Positions 1-12,427 of a DNA stretch of 64,000 bases are shown piece after piece. The position numbers were made by a program, and so were the translations under genes. Source of the DNA: Gyromitra esculenta (taxonomy: Eukaryota; Ascomycota; Pezizomycetes; Pezizales; Discinaceae); assembly GCA_038503075.1 (NCBI GenBank), contig JBCAML010000001.1, positions 3,906,001 through 3,970,000 of the forward strand, in the 5' to 3' direction. The notes beneath the pieces were generated by a model that was not told the origin of the DNA, made no database searches, and saw only the letters and a program-made list of their open reading frames with translations. How positions within the stretch are numbered: position 1 is the stretch's first letter; the number at the start of each line of letters is the position of its first letter.

Positions 1-2020
1 CCAAATATCCAGTTGCTACACCCTTGCACAGCCTCTACTATTACAAAGATAGATTAAACCGCGCTAGTTAGAACGTAGACCTATGTAGCTAGAGTCTGCT
101 TCCTTCTGTTTCCTCCGTGGCTTTCACCTAAGTCAAAAGCTTGAATTTAGCAATCATTCCAAAAGTAATACTGCCATACTATTTGATGAAAAGATCTCAT
201 ATAACGTAGAGTTGAGGAAAAGCAAAAACAAGCCGGTTCGTCGCTTACCAATATAATATCGCCAAGATAGCACTCTCAGATTATGTCAGAAAAAGGAATA
301 CTATTAGCAACATGAACCACTAATCATGCATGGTCGATTCTCAATTGTTCTACTGACTCATTCCGGTGCCAAATCAATAAAGTGGACTGATGGCAGGTAA
401 TTGGCGTATATGAGCGTCTAAAAGGGCACAGCCAATAAGCGCTTCTCCAAAAATCCCCTGAGTAAAAAAGCTTCGATGCCCAAGGTAACAGCTATAAGCA
501 CCCAGACTTCGAGCGGCCAACCTTATTCTACACATACTTAGAGCGGGTGAATGGTAACCCACAGAAAACACTCTAAAAGTCGAGATTACAATTTCTTCAC
601 AGATCTGCAGATGCCTGTCTCCATCGGTCAATCTCCTACAATGCCAAAACTCCGTCGTAGCCGTTTTAACCGTCTGGATGCAATCTAGCAGCTCTCTGAC
701 AGACATAGCGACAGTATCGGGTACGCTATTTTCCTACGTGTACAACTCGATATACATGTAGTTATCAAATACCAAAGTTATTCGGACGGATAATTCTAGA
801 TACTTAGATCTAACGTCACTATCTCTCACTCACCATGAAGTATATTACCCTCTGCCTCGCGACCCCTCCAGTGCTCCATGTATCTAACAAAATTTCAGTG
901 AATCTGATCTCAATCGGTAGTGGATCTTATATTCCAGGATGCCCCTCCTAGACCCATGGCATTGATTCCAAGCGCCAATCAATCTGCAAATATTTATTCG
1001 AATAATATCTTCTCTATTTTTCACTACTACAATACAGACGCGCGCGCATAGTAAAATAATAAATAAACAACTAGTACAATAACTAGCGTAATACATCGCA
1101 CGCTGGAATAGTAACAATTACGCTGTTCAGTTTAGTTGCAAACTTCCTCTGATTCAAATTACCTATTCCTACATGCACCAGCTACTAACACAGCAACCAT
1201 AATACAGCCATAGCTACCTTCTAGATATTAGCATTCTTATTATTGTGTTGGGTCTTTCAAGATATATTGTTGGTTAAGTTCTAGAGAATGAGTCAACCTA
1301 GGTGTCTTGCTAACCAATTAGATATCATGTGCATTCAATCTACACATGTAATTCTAAATGGACCCCTCTTTAGTTTTCCTTTACCATTCGGGGTTATTGT
1401 CGATGAAATCGGCCACTCCCGTGATAGCCGCGCTAGCTTAATCTCAAAATTTCGATTGATACTTCATGTCGCTAATACAGCTACGAAATTTTAATCCATA
1501 TACTACTATACAAAACCCGATAGATCTAGAAGTATATAATCCAGGTGATCAAATCCCATCTACGAGATCGAAATTTAGTTAGTCCAAAGTTTCACGGCCG
1601 CTAGCCTCTTCATTCTATATATTTGCGTACATGGATCCGGAGCCAGATACAACTCCTCCAAAATAATAGCGCTGGACCAGCTAAGAGTATATATAATTAG
1701 CGATAAATTTAATATGTAAGCCAAATATCAGACGAATGTACTACATGTACTTATAGGAGACTAATTCAATAGTATATATCGATAGAATGGTCCTTGAACA
1801 AATCCAAATCCACTAACTCTTGTAGCCCCAACTGCTCCGAACCTGAGAGTCTTTCAACGTCAAACTACCTTTTCACAACTACAAACACCGGAATTCCATC
1901 AAAAACTATCTCCACCCTCCTCCTCCTCCCTTATTTCACTCTCTCGTGTTAAATTTGGATTACTTATCTCACAAAAATCTACGAACCCCACATATCCAAA
2001 CCCTGTACAGGGCTACAGTC
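1..2020. other. Gene-free left flank, A+T-rich
   Basis: I see no convincing coding region here. The short open frames lack codon structure or known motifs. The DNA is A+T-rich with many TA and CTAG steps. TACATGTA palindromes lie at 753-760 and 1742-1749. The last 100 bases (about 1900-1945) form a C/T-rich tract of the kind common in fungal promoters, just upstream of the membrane-protein gene. Confidence 0.5.
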
Positions 2021-3046
2021 ATGCCAGAAGCGGCGAGTGCCTTCTCGCTATTTTTCTTCATCGTCAGCAATCCGTTCATCATCTGGTGGCAAGCATTCTA
2101 CGTCATCTGCACGATCAACCCCATCCGCTACCAATCGAAGGTCACAAATAATGAAAAATACAGTTTACAGTTGGAATTTCTAGGGATCCTTCTTACTGGC
2201 TTCGTCTTAATTCTGTTGAATGGTGTCGTCTCGGTTTGCATAACAATGCTGCTCCTCAGATCCAAATACTTTCCACTCGTGTCTCGGAAAACTCGCTTAT
2301 ACTTGATCCTCCCGGTGATGATCCCGATCGGTATTTTTCTTACTTTTGGTCCATTTATATCTCCTTTCATAACGCCAGAAATCTCCTGGCGCTCCAAGTA
2401 CCGTCACGCTTGCGACGGTATGGATGTTCGTGTGTATCTGGACTCGACAGAGACTCGCCATTCTGCCCGCGTTGAATTCTTCAACTTTACCTCGGGCGAG
2501 AATTTCACGATGGTTATGGCACCTGACCCTGAAATTTGGGGTATCGGTAATAGCAGGACCTATAACTTCTCGCTGCTACGAGGCGAAGAATACGACCCAA
2601 AGCCTTCGGCTTTCATCCCAACCTGGGAATATATCAACTACAACCTTGATAAGAACGAATTCAATGTCTTCGACTCCAACAATAAATCGGTCAAAAACGG
2701 AGAATTCAGCCTGGGCAAAGGCTTCAAAATCCCAGTGTTTGGTGTAGCCGGAGACTTAGAAGCTTTTGCGCAGCGTTGTGTCTTCGATCCAACGGCGGAG
2801 ATATTCGATCTGAAAGTTGAATACAGCGGGAAACGGGTTTTGAAAACTATGGTGATGAAGACGGTCCAGTTTAAGATTTGCGGGCTTTTGCAGGTGTGTG
2901 CGGGAGGTGTTTTTGGGAATATGACTGCTGTACCAGTAGGTTTGCTGCTGTTACAGAGAGCAGGAAGGACATCATCAAATTGCTGTATTGGGAGTGTTAG
3001 GCCTGGGGTTGCAGGCCGTGACAAGGGCAGAGATGGCAATGGGTAA
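2021..3046 (+). CDS. Hypothetical multi-pass membrane protein
   Basis: A 341-codon open frame from the first ATG (MPEAASAF...). The frame is open further upstream but only from a GTG, so the ATG is preferred, and a C/T-rich promoter-like tract precedes it. Three hydrophobic segments are visible at about residues 8-30, 52-76 and 95-115. A polar domain of about 200 residues follows, with several N-glycosylation sequons (NFT twice, NFS, NKS), suggesting a lumenal or extracellular domain. The C-terminal tail (about 300-341) is basic and low in quality. A neighbouring frame at 2950-2994 reads a more protein-like tail ending ...LLYWEC, so an intron or frameshift near 2930-2950 is possible. I do not recognise the family. 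That it is a gene is fairly likely; its exact 3' end is uncertain. Confidence 0.55.
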   Translation: MPEAASAFSLFFFIVSNPFIIWWQAFYVICTINPIRYQSKVTNNEKYSLQLEFLGILLTGFVLILLNGVVSVCITMLLLRSKYFPLVSRKTRLYLILPVMIPIGIFLTFGPFISPFITPEISWRSKYRHACDGMDVRVYLDSTETRHSARVEFFNFTSGENFTMVMAPDPEIWGIGNSRTYNFSLLRGEEYDPKPSAFIPTWEYINYNLDKNEFNVFDSNNKSVKNGEFSLGKGFKIPVFGVAGDLEAFAQRCVFDPTAEIFDLKVEYSGKRVLKTMVMKTVQFKICGLLQVCAGGVFGNMTAVPVGLLLLQRAGRTSSNCCIGSVRPGVAGRDKGRDGNG

Positions 3047-6000
3047 TACTAGCGTTCTTTTGTCTCCTTATTTCCTACGCCTTTCCTCCAATCTTCCTAT
3101 GTTATAACCGTGAGCTGCCCAAGATTCGCCCAAAAACAGTCCTTGGTTCAGAAAAGAGTCCTATCCTTCGTTTTGTACTCGAATCGATTAACTATTAAAT
3201 GAGTTACCTTATGCTCACCAAATGAGTTTTTAAAAAAATTTGGATCACTCAAGGTCACTCGCGTTTATCCGTGCCAAGTACAATAATACCCATCTCTTCT
3301 CTCCATCTTGCTTAGTTCAGGGATAGCCTGAATGGTCGTCTTCGTCAACAATATCCCCGAAGACAAAACAAGCCCAAAAACACAAGCAATCCCCAGCTTT
3401 AAGTTCAGCAAGCACCGGTACGTACAGTACGAGAAAATGGGGTGAATCTGCTACTGTATTGTTGAGAAATGCAAGCTTGATTCTGGACAACTACCGTATT
3501 TGCGCTAGGAATCTAGTATTGCCTTAGCATTTTTTTCAGAATGCCGCACATACACTGTACCAGTTACGTCCCCTTTCTTGATACTGTAGTAATACCCTCC
3601 TCGTAGAGTCTTCCCCCACACAGCTAGTAACATAAAATCAAAACCTCGCCTCTGAATTAACTCATGCCCTAGAGCCCAACTAGCGATATTGGCTTAAGAG
3701 TACGATACAACGATAGACTGCCTAAAATAGCATTTATATGTGGCTGTGGTTATATTTAGGTAGCGATCTACTCTAGGAAAACCATGCTTAAGTTACGCCA
3801 CATATGCACAGATCACCGCCCGTTTTACTCTGGGGGGTAATGACTTTAGCAAGTGCACGTGATAACAAGTAATTTGAGTCAGATCAGCTAAATGCAACAA
3901 CCATTTCAACTTCCCCCCCCCTTTCGTTACATTCGGGGAGTTGTCCCGTATACTCGCTGGACCGAACAGTTAAAACTTACCACGACCCTACACGTAAATT
4001 TTTGTTTTTGTTTTTGTTTCTTTGTCCTACACCTAGGCATATAAAAAGCTAGCATATCTGTTTCGTAGCCTTCCTAGGTGAATATTCAAACCTCGGCTCC
4101 AACAGCAAAATTTACTCTTATTAATGATACCTGGTGAATAAGACGCATCATATGTCACTCGCCCAAATACCACGAATGAAAGCTCAGTCCAAGACAAAAG
4201 CCTATTCGAGCAATCTTACATAATTATGCGTAAAGAAAGCAAGACCCGATACATTTTGGTTACCAATACATTTATTCCAACAACTACATTCTAACCAGGT
4301 CACTGGCCGACGAGAGTCGTCAGCTCCAAGACTGGCGCCCAGCGTTTAATCTATCTCCAAGTCATAGTGCAGCTTACTTTCCAGCACCCCCCAGACCCAA
4401 TATGCAATACGACCCATCTGAAAAAACTGGTTTTTTTACCCACACATATATACCCCAAGGATACCTGACGGAGGAATCATCTGCCCTCAGGGTAAATACG
4501 AGGAATGTAGTGTAAAGGGTAGTGACGTTTAGATATTAGTTGTCAGACGTCTTTGTACCCCGCCCTGTGCCTCAAACATGCCGATTTCTGCCTCATTTCC
4601 TCGAGGCAAACTAATGGAGTTTATCAGAGAGATCTTGTCCAAAGTGCACCGCCTGGTGTAGTATTCCCAACGATCACATGGATGCAGGTAATATCGAAGC
4701 GCCTTGTGATGAGTTCTCCCTCACAATTAATGTCTGGACCCAAAACTCGATCTCCATGTGTGCAAGATAGTGGGGTCTATGGAATCGGAGCGCAGCCCAT
4801 GGAGTCGGCCCGGAAAGCGGGGAACCCGAACAGTGTTTCGAAGATACATGGCAACGGGACGTAGTGGATTCCGAGGCTACACATGGATGCATATACACCA
4901 ATTAATTTGCCGAGACAGCCTCGATCTAGTTACTTCCACTTGTTCTGGAAGGCCATTTTGTGAAATGTTTCTCAGGGATGAAAAAATGTGATATGCGCAC
5001 CCTAATAGTCAACGGTCCATCATAAAATATTGTTTTCACCCTTGCCTTCATAATGTATTTATACCCAATAAGCAATTTCTTGTCTAGTGATACTGAACAC
5101 CTCATAAGTGCCGCAGAAGAGACCGGTAGTTCTCGTGCGTGGAAGGCTGAAATGGCTGTGCTAGAAATCCGAGCTCCGCTCTCTGTCTCGCAACCTGGGT
5201 AATCGAAAGATATGCGGCTCAACGAACTCAGAGAAGTCGAGATATTAGCCTCTGCCCAGTGTCAGCGTCTTCTAGAGTCTGGCGTCGTCACCTGAGTGCC
5301 CAGACACGTCGTCACGTGTTACACAGATCTCCTCCCACGCGTCTATAATAGACTAAACCCAGTCAGTATGGTTTACTGAACACCCCCATGTTCCTGAGGG
5401 GGGATCTGAGCCTTGGTACTAGACATAGAGTGGAGGCTGCTCGTAAAATAAAGTATCTTTTCCCATCTCACCTTACATGCGTCGGCCATGTCAGCCCACA
5501 GCATACGCCGGGGTAAGGTACATACAGAGTAGAGCCCCCACCGGAACGTCAGCAACCACGGCTCGCGAGGCTCCTCATGCTGGCTGGCTCTACCAAGTAC
5601 GACGCCTTGCTTGAGAGCTACATGTATTTTTCGATGGAGCTTATGCAAGAGAGCTCATGAGGGTTTGATGCACAGATCGCTAGCTGACGAAGATAGATGC
5701 GCAACGCATCGCGTGAGCTGTGTGCGCAGGCTATATCCCCTTACTCTATTCTACCTATTGGCGCGCGAGGTTTTCGGTAGAGTAGGCGCGAGGGCTGCTT
5801 TCGGAGATAAAGCAGGCATCTCGACAGAACCGTGATTCTGGGCAGAAGGGTTGGCCGGCCAAGCAGCTCCGAGTAGTCGAGCGTTGGATTCAGAATGCTT
5901 ATGGCGGGAGGCTCGGTATTGTGGACGATTGATATTGGAAGGGTTTCGAAGACAGGTAGCGTAAGGCAGCGAAGGCGAGACGAGACGGGTTGGGGGAGCT

Positions 6001-6850
6001 AGGCAGCGGACAACGCAGCGAGAGGCTTTCCTCGTCACGAGCTTAGCTCCATGCATGGCCCAGACATACCGACAACTAGATCTCCAGCAGTTCTATGACT
6101 TGGACAATGTCCTCCTGGGAGAGTCTAGAGTTGGCCGCCAGAAATGAAGATATGCTGTTGCGGGCGGGAAATGCGGACCTTAGAATATGCCCTTGGTTCA
6201 AGGCAGTGGTTATACAATCGGAATAGCGTTGAATATGAGGTAGTTCTACAAAAGACTAGATTGTGCTACTACTACCTGTGTTTCTCTCCAGATATCATAT
6301 CTTTATTTGTCATGTTTATAGGAATAGAGTATAGACACATCAAATTGGGCAATATCCGGTAGCTTTACATAATTCATCGTGCCAAGCATACTTTAATGGA
6401 CCCAAAATTAATATATCTCCAAAACCCATACTCCCTACAGCCATTTAGCGTAACGATTTTTCCCACCCAAGACGGATGGATCTGACTTCTCGTAAGAATA
6501 TTAACAAGGAAGCGTCTCCACAGAGCATAGTTCCTAGTAAAACTCGAACTCGAACAAATTCACACTACATTTCTCAATAGTCCAGTTGCTTCGATTTCAA
6601 AAATGGCCGGGTTGTTGTCTCTGATACAAAAACCTGGGGCAGGCAGTTTAAAGTAGGTACCATGGGTTAGGGTAGCGAAATTGAGGCTCTGGCACCCTGT
6701 CTTGCATCCCAGTTCGGCTAGCCTCCACCTCGAACATTTTTTCTTCTCAACCACCTCCGAACTTCGCCAGCTACAGCCCACCACCACCCACCGACCACCG
6801 ACCACAGCCCAATCCCTAGACGCCCACCCCACCCCCAACCCTAATTCGCA
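3047..6850. other. Intergenic, no recognisable gene
   Basis: No supported gene. Contents include a (TTTTTG)n tract at 3999-4020, a C-run near 3915, and overlapping short open frames at 4550-5000 and 5370-6060 on both strands with no recognisable domain. A TACATGTA palindrome lies at 5619-5626. The last 130 bases are rich in CCACC/CCGACC and pyrimidines and probably form the promoter and leader of NHP2. Confidence 0.45.
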
Positions 6851-7747
6851 ATGGCCAAAGACCGATCTGCCTCGAAAGACAAGAAGGAGAAGAAGGAGAA
6901 GAAGGACAAGAAGGATAAAAAGGAAAGGAAGTCCAAAGATGTAATCGCACCCGTTGCCGACGAAACCACCAGGATCTCCAAGCCATCGAAGAAGGAAAAG
7001 AAAGACAAAAAGTCCAAATCCGAAGACACCGCTACTGCGCTCCTCGATGCATTGGTTAAGAATAATGAAGAGACTAAATCTGGCGAGGGCACGAGTCGTG
7101 GAACCGTTGCCAGTGCCATAATCTCCGAGGTGACCAAGCTCCAGGGACCACTGAGTGACCTGCTCGTACCATTTGCGAGGCCGCTCGCTGAGGAGAAAGT
7201 GAGCAAGAAGGTTCTGAAGACCGTTAAGAAAGGTTCGTTTTTTTTTTCTTTCTGCTTGTTTCGCTGCTCAATTGCATCAATTGATGATGAATGATTTGAC
7301 TAATGGTTATCCAAATCCATAGCGGCCAAGAGTAAGTCCCTCAAGCGTGGTGTTAAGGAAGTTGTCAAAGCTCTCCGAAAATCACCTAGCGGTAACAATG
7401 CTGCTGCTGCTGTGAGCGGCCTCGTCGTCCTCGCTGCTGATATCTCACCTATGGATGTCATTTCTCATATTCCCGTTCTGTGCGAGGATCACAACATCCC
7501 TTATATCTTTGTTACTTCGAGAGCCGAGCTCGGTGCTGCTAGTGCGACTAAACGACCCACAAGTGTCGTCATGATTGTGCCAGGGCTAGGTGCGGGCAAG
7601 GATAAGAAGAAGAAGAAGAAGTCAAAGGACGGGGAGGACAAGATGGATACTGTTGCGGAGGGTGATGAGGGTGATGACGGGTTCAGGGAATCGTATGACG
7701 AGGTTGTGAAATTGGTCGAGGCTGCGGCGAACGAGGTTCCGGTTTAA
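6851..7747 (+). CDS. NHP2: H/ACA snoRNP protein Nhp2 (L7Ae family)
   Basis: Nhp2 is one of the four core proteins of H/ACA snoRNPs, which guide pseudouridylation and processing of rRNA in the nucleolus. Exons are 6851-7232 and 7323-7747, with a phase-1 GT-AG intron of 90 nt that has a TGACTAAT branch-like site. The product is 268 aa. Residues 1-60 are a lysine/glutamate/aspartate extension (KEKKDKK repeats). The L7Ae/Nhp2 fold occupies about 100-245, with the diagnostic SGLVVLAADISPMDVISHIP stretch starting near residue 158, followed by LCEDHNIPYIFV. A lysine run (about 221-228) interrupts the C-terminal part before an acidic stretch. Yeast Nhp2 is much shorter (about 156 aa), so both basic insertions are additions. 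The start is the first ATG of the KEKK extension. The identification is firm; the extension is lineage-specific by inference. Confidence 0.93.
7233..7322 (+). other. NHP2 intron
   Basis: A GT-AG intron of 90 nt in phase 1. The donor is G|GTTCGT, a T-run follows it, a TGACTAAT branch-like motif sits about 20 nt from the acceptor, and the acceptor is ATAG|CG. Joining restores the ...KKAAKS... frame. Confidence 0.9.
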
Positions 7748-8513
7748 GTGGAGGGCTGTCAAAGTAGTATATTTTCTTTCTTTTTTTGTCCTTTCTTTTA
7801 TTTCTAGCTAGGGAGCTAGGTCTACAGAAGGAGAGTTCATTCTAGCTAGTGTTCATGTTTGTAAAATACCGTACTGGGAAAAAAGTATCTTTTGGAAAAC
7901 AAATAACAATACCTCCAGTGCTTTTTTTCTCGATTGCGTGACTTGGTCACTGCATTCCGATATTTTCATCGGGTATGCCGCCACACCTGCACCAATTACT
8001 GTGCCACACAGCTTGAAGGCAGGGCTTACACAACAGTCTCGAAGCAAACAAACCTAAAAACTCGATTTTCGTCGAAGACGGGTAACTCACATCTTTCGAA
8101 GCCGATAATGCTGCAGGTGATAGAGCAATCGCAGGATAAGCCTTCCCTTCACCTCCACTCCATCCCCCCCCCAAACCCCGAATATCACAATATTTCAAAA
8201 TCAGGCTGAAGCGAATTCTCAGTGCTTCTCAAGAATTCCACGCCTAATCCGATATCCGGAGTCAAGATTGCTGTGGCGATTAAACGTCTGAGTGGGGGTC
8301 GCCTCGAAATATATATCGCAGCTGACAATCCAATAAACATGCAATAGCCAAATACAATATATATATATATATACCGGGAAGATGGGATGGCGAACTCCAA
8401 GTACCGACATATTTATTTATTTGTATGTACTAAATATCGATTTCATCGAGCCTGAGGACTTTTAAGGCCCAGGACAAGGCTTCGGTAGGGAAGGTGATAT
8501 ATCAATGAGACAC

Positions 8514-8542
8514 TAGTCTCGTCGCCAGACTTAACTTGTTAG
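8514..8542. repeat. 29-bp dispersed motif, copy 1
   Basis: The motif begins tagtctcgtcgccagac and ends taacttgttag. It recurs at 48553-48581 with one T/C difference. Flanks outside the motif do not match. Confidence 0.6.
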
Positions 8543-11500
8543 ATGAGACACACAATAGAGAAAGCTAATGGGTAGGACTGGGTGGAAAAAAAAGAAGAAA
8601 ACTATATTAGGAAAGTTCCCACTAGCAGTAAGTAATACAGCACATTCTCATTTTTGAGAGGAACGCTAGTGGGTTTTCAATTAAATTACTAAAAAAAAAA
8701 AACTACCTTCGTGGGTATGTGAGGTAGCTACATGTACCGACTTCTCTAAAACGTGAAGGCACCACTTAAAACGGCAAGGCGAAAAAAGGGCTGGAGAAGG
8801 TATATTACCGATAACAAGCCAATAATGACACCCTTTCCCACGTTTTTTTTTTCAAAAAAAATAAAAGTCCTGCATATAGTAGTTGTTCCGAGATCTGCAC
8901 TCCGCCAGAGACGCACCCGGCTATCCGCAGTTATTAACTGTGGAGAGAGAGAAAGCTAAAGGTTACGGGACAGCATTTCGATTGCAAACGAATCGATGCA
9001 GGCACAAGCATCGTAGTTGACCTTTTCCTTTTCCTTTTTCCTTACAAATAATTCCGAATCCGTAGATCGTATCGTCTCATACAGCTGCATGTTGTGTACA
9101 AGTTACCTATACACCTCTAATAACGGCTATTGACTTAAAAAAAAAATTTTACTTTACTCTGAAGAAAACGGTTTCAGAAGGTGTTTTCCCCCCGATTAGG
9201 ATGACGGATGCTTCTTTGTGCTATGTCGATAATTCTGTTTTTACGGAGTTACAAGTACCACATACAGTATCTCGGAGATATATGTCTCTACGCCGTTTCC
9301 CGGCACATTTCGGGACACCCTCCTTGGACGTACGTGTTATCGTGGGAAGTTAATTGACTATACCTCCCCACATTATTATTTTTCCCCCGCATATCATGCA
9401 CTAGAGGGCCCCACATAAAGGCATAGATGACACATGAAATTAAAGAAGGGAAGGGAAGACAAGAGAAGCCCTAATCGGTAACTAGCATGGGGCAAACGGC
9501 ATCTTCACGAACTTGGTTATTTTTTTTTTTCCTTTATCAGAGGTGGTAACTGACCTGTAGCTTACCATTGCTGTTGTCCGCGGGGGGTGGGAGATCAAAA
9601 GAAACTTGATCTGAAGCCAAAATATTCTCCTGGTTCGAAGAAGGTGTGCCGCCGTTACATTAATATGAGAGCGATTGATATCATTTTCGCTGTCGATGCC
9701 GAAAATACCACACACCACACCTTCCTTGTTTTTTTTTCTTTTTTCTTTTTTCTTTTCCTATTAGAAATGAACGGCGGGATGGTCTGTGCATGGAGCTAAG
9801 ACGTGTAACTACGCCTCATATGCAAGATGGTAAGCCCTAGGGGGGGGCTTATTGGAAAACCACACAGAAGATCACCAGCAGGTAGCTGAAAACCCACCGA
9901 TATTCCAAAGCGGTTGCGTAAGGAAAGATCGATACACACTATGATTGCCGCTTGCGCTACCGTCATGCCCTGTGTAGAGATATCTCGAACCATGGCATCA
10001 CGATGCAGTCATGTTGGAGTTCTTTTCTGAAAGCGCTTTTGAGTCAATATTCTCCCAAAACAGTCCCCACGACCCGGATCTCACAAGGAGAGAAATATCT
10101 TATTGGTGCGTGCATCCCCAAACCCGGATTCCGAAACTCATTGCCTTCTTCAAGCAGCCTCCGACACGCCAAGACCTAGACCGCATGTGCCAAAACCGTT
10201 GAAACTTGGAACGAAGGGAGAACTTCATTTCTAGAAGATTAGTTAACCAGCTTGGTGCTAGGTCTCACGCTCATGAAGGGGTGGATGTCAGGTCTATTGA
10301 CCTGCTGAGAGAGTCAGAACTAAGAAGATGCATCGGGTCACAAGAACTTGGTTTCTCGGAAGCGTAGCACCACTCACGTGACGGAGTATGAAACAGATCG
10401 AGTGACTTTCCATGATCTGAAGACTTCTACACACTTTCCCTTTTCAACCTCAATGTTTTTTTGCCGGCTATATACAAGCTTATCGTTTACGCCACATCAC
10501 AGACTACTTCTCGGGCCTCCCGAGACCGTCCAAGGAACCCTTCGATTAAAGCCTTACAGCCTTGCAGATCTTCCTGGAATAGCGCAATGGAAAAAACAAG
10601 GCCAAGATCAGTAATGAGGTTCAGGCACGGTAGGGGAAAAACCGAACGTTCATGCCGCTATGTAGGGGAAACGTGGGCAGCTCGGGAATACCGCCCCCAA
10701 TCTATAACATTCGCCCCCAGAAAGGGATCCAGATGAAGGAGGGGTGCTTCGCTTAACCAATTTTACATCCGACATGCATGGACAGTATAGTCCTTTCAAA
10801 GTAGACGAGGGGGATTTCTCGAACAGATGCGTAGAACGTATTCTTTTTTTCGCGACTAATAGAGGACCATTCCTATTCTTACTCCGGTCTCATATAACGC
10901 TCGGAGCGGAGAGAAGAATTGGGGGAAACTGAAGAACTGAAGAAAAAAAAAAGGATCACCTCCTTCTGCAATAGCTCAGAGTCCCGTGAGTTCTTTTGCT
11001 ATTCAACCCGCGTTTTCAATTAGATTTCCTGAAGTGGATGTCGTTGCCGGCAGGCCGAAGCACAATTATGAAGCTGCCTTCCAGGCATGCGGGTGAGATG
11101 TAATTTTTCGGAGGTCCATCGGGCTTTAAGCGCGCCGATGTCAAGATTTCCCCGCATTCATGGGTTGAAATGTGGAAGTTGTAGGATTTAACTTTTCTTT
11201 CCGACTGTGCTGTCTGTTGGTCACTAGTGGGTGTCGCATGTACCTACCTGTAGATGCTGAGAAAATGTTCCGAGGACCCAGGGGCCCGGGTTCTGCAACT
11301 GTGGTTGCACGTTCGTTGTGGATAGAGTAACAATAATCTTCTTGGAGATGATACCTTTCTTGCTTCACCTCCATTGCAATTTTAGGTAGAGTGGACTCAG
11401 CAGAACCACCGCCCCGGCTCCATACACTATGGGAGAAGAAGGAAAGAAAAAAGTAAGCAGTGCATGTCTCATGGATTACTGCTTACTACGGGGCGCGAGA

Positions 11501-12343
11501 GAGAAAACAGGAACCCATAGGAAGAGACCCTTAAGGAGAACGTGGTGAAGTCATGATCCCATTTATCTTCAGAAGCAGAAACAACGGAAGAAGGCAGGTA
11601 CAATACCGTCGCGCTGGGTCTTCGCCCTCGCTTCTTCCGTCGATCCCCACAGATCTGTTAATATTCGGGTTTAATTGTTTTATAGTACTAGCTCGAAGAT
11701 GTAGTAACTTTGCACCGAGGGAGCAATCCCTGAAGAAGCCAAACATTACCTTCTCGTGGCATGTCCACGCTTTGCCCCGATGCTACTCAAGGCATACGCG
11801 CCCTCCCTACTCCGTTAAACGCGGTTTATTCCTCGCGGAGGGCGTGACTAAATCACGATACCCGGACCAATCTACGAGATACGGAAAGAGACATGAGGTT
11901 GGGCCACGGAGCAAAAGGTTGAAACAAGCCCCATAGAAGAGAACCGGCTAACAACGAGCTCTACTCCCGAGAGCGAGGAAATCATTTGCGGTTTACGGCA
12001 TCCCATCAAGCGCGAAAGCAGTTGCTCCTACATGTCATCGGAAGGAAGTGTCAAACATAGTCGCATCTACAACCATCAACAGAAACTCTCTCTCTCTCAA
12101 GAAAAAAAACAAAATAACGATTAAACAGACAAGGCCCAGAGAATGGATGGGAACGGGAGCCGAGCGGTAGATCTTCATTCCAACATTTCGGCTATCTGCC
12201 TACTCTAACGCTTAACCTAGCCCTAAAGATCTCGCCAACTAATCTCTTGCGGAAAGCCCAACCGCCAGACCAATGATAGCAATGTAGTACATACAGTAAC
12301 TTTCCATCTTCTTCTGTGGTACTGTTGATATCGTGTTATTTCG

Positions 12344-12427
12344 TACAGCCGTGTAAGAAAAGTGTCGACACCCCAGTCGCCGTCTCGTTAGTGAGGTGGG
12401 TGTCCAAACCTTTCTTACACGGCTGTA
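12344..12427. mobile_element. 80-bp MITE with TA target duplication
   Basis: Imperfect terminal inverted repeats begin CAGCCGTGTAAGAAA on the left (12346 onward) and, read on the other strand, from 12425. The arms match over about 28 bp with three mismatches and enclose a spacer of about 24 bp. The element spans 12346-12425 and is flanked by TA on both sides (12344-12345 and 12426-12427). CAG...CTG ends with a TA duplication fit a non-autonomous Tc1/mariner-type (IS630 superfamily) element; the family assignment is inferred. The transcript would fold into a long hairpin. Confidence 0.75.
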
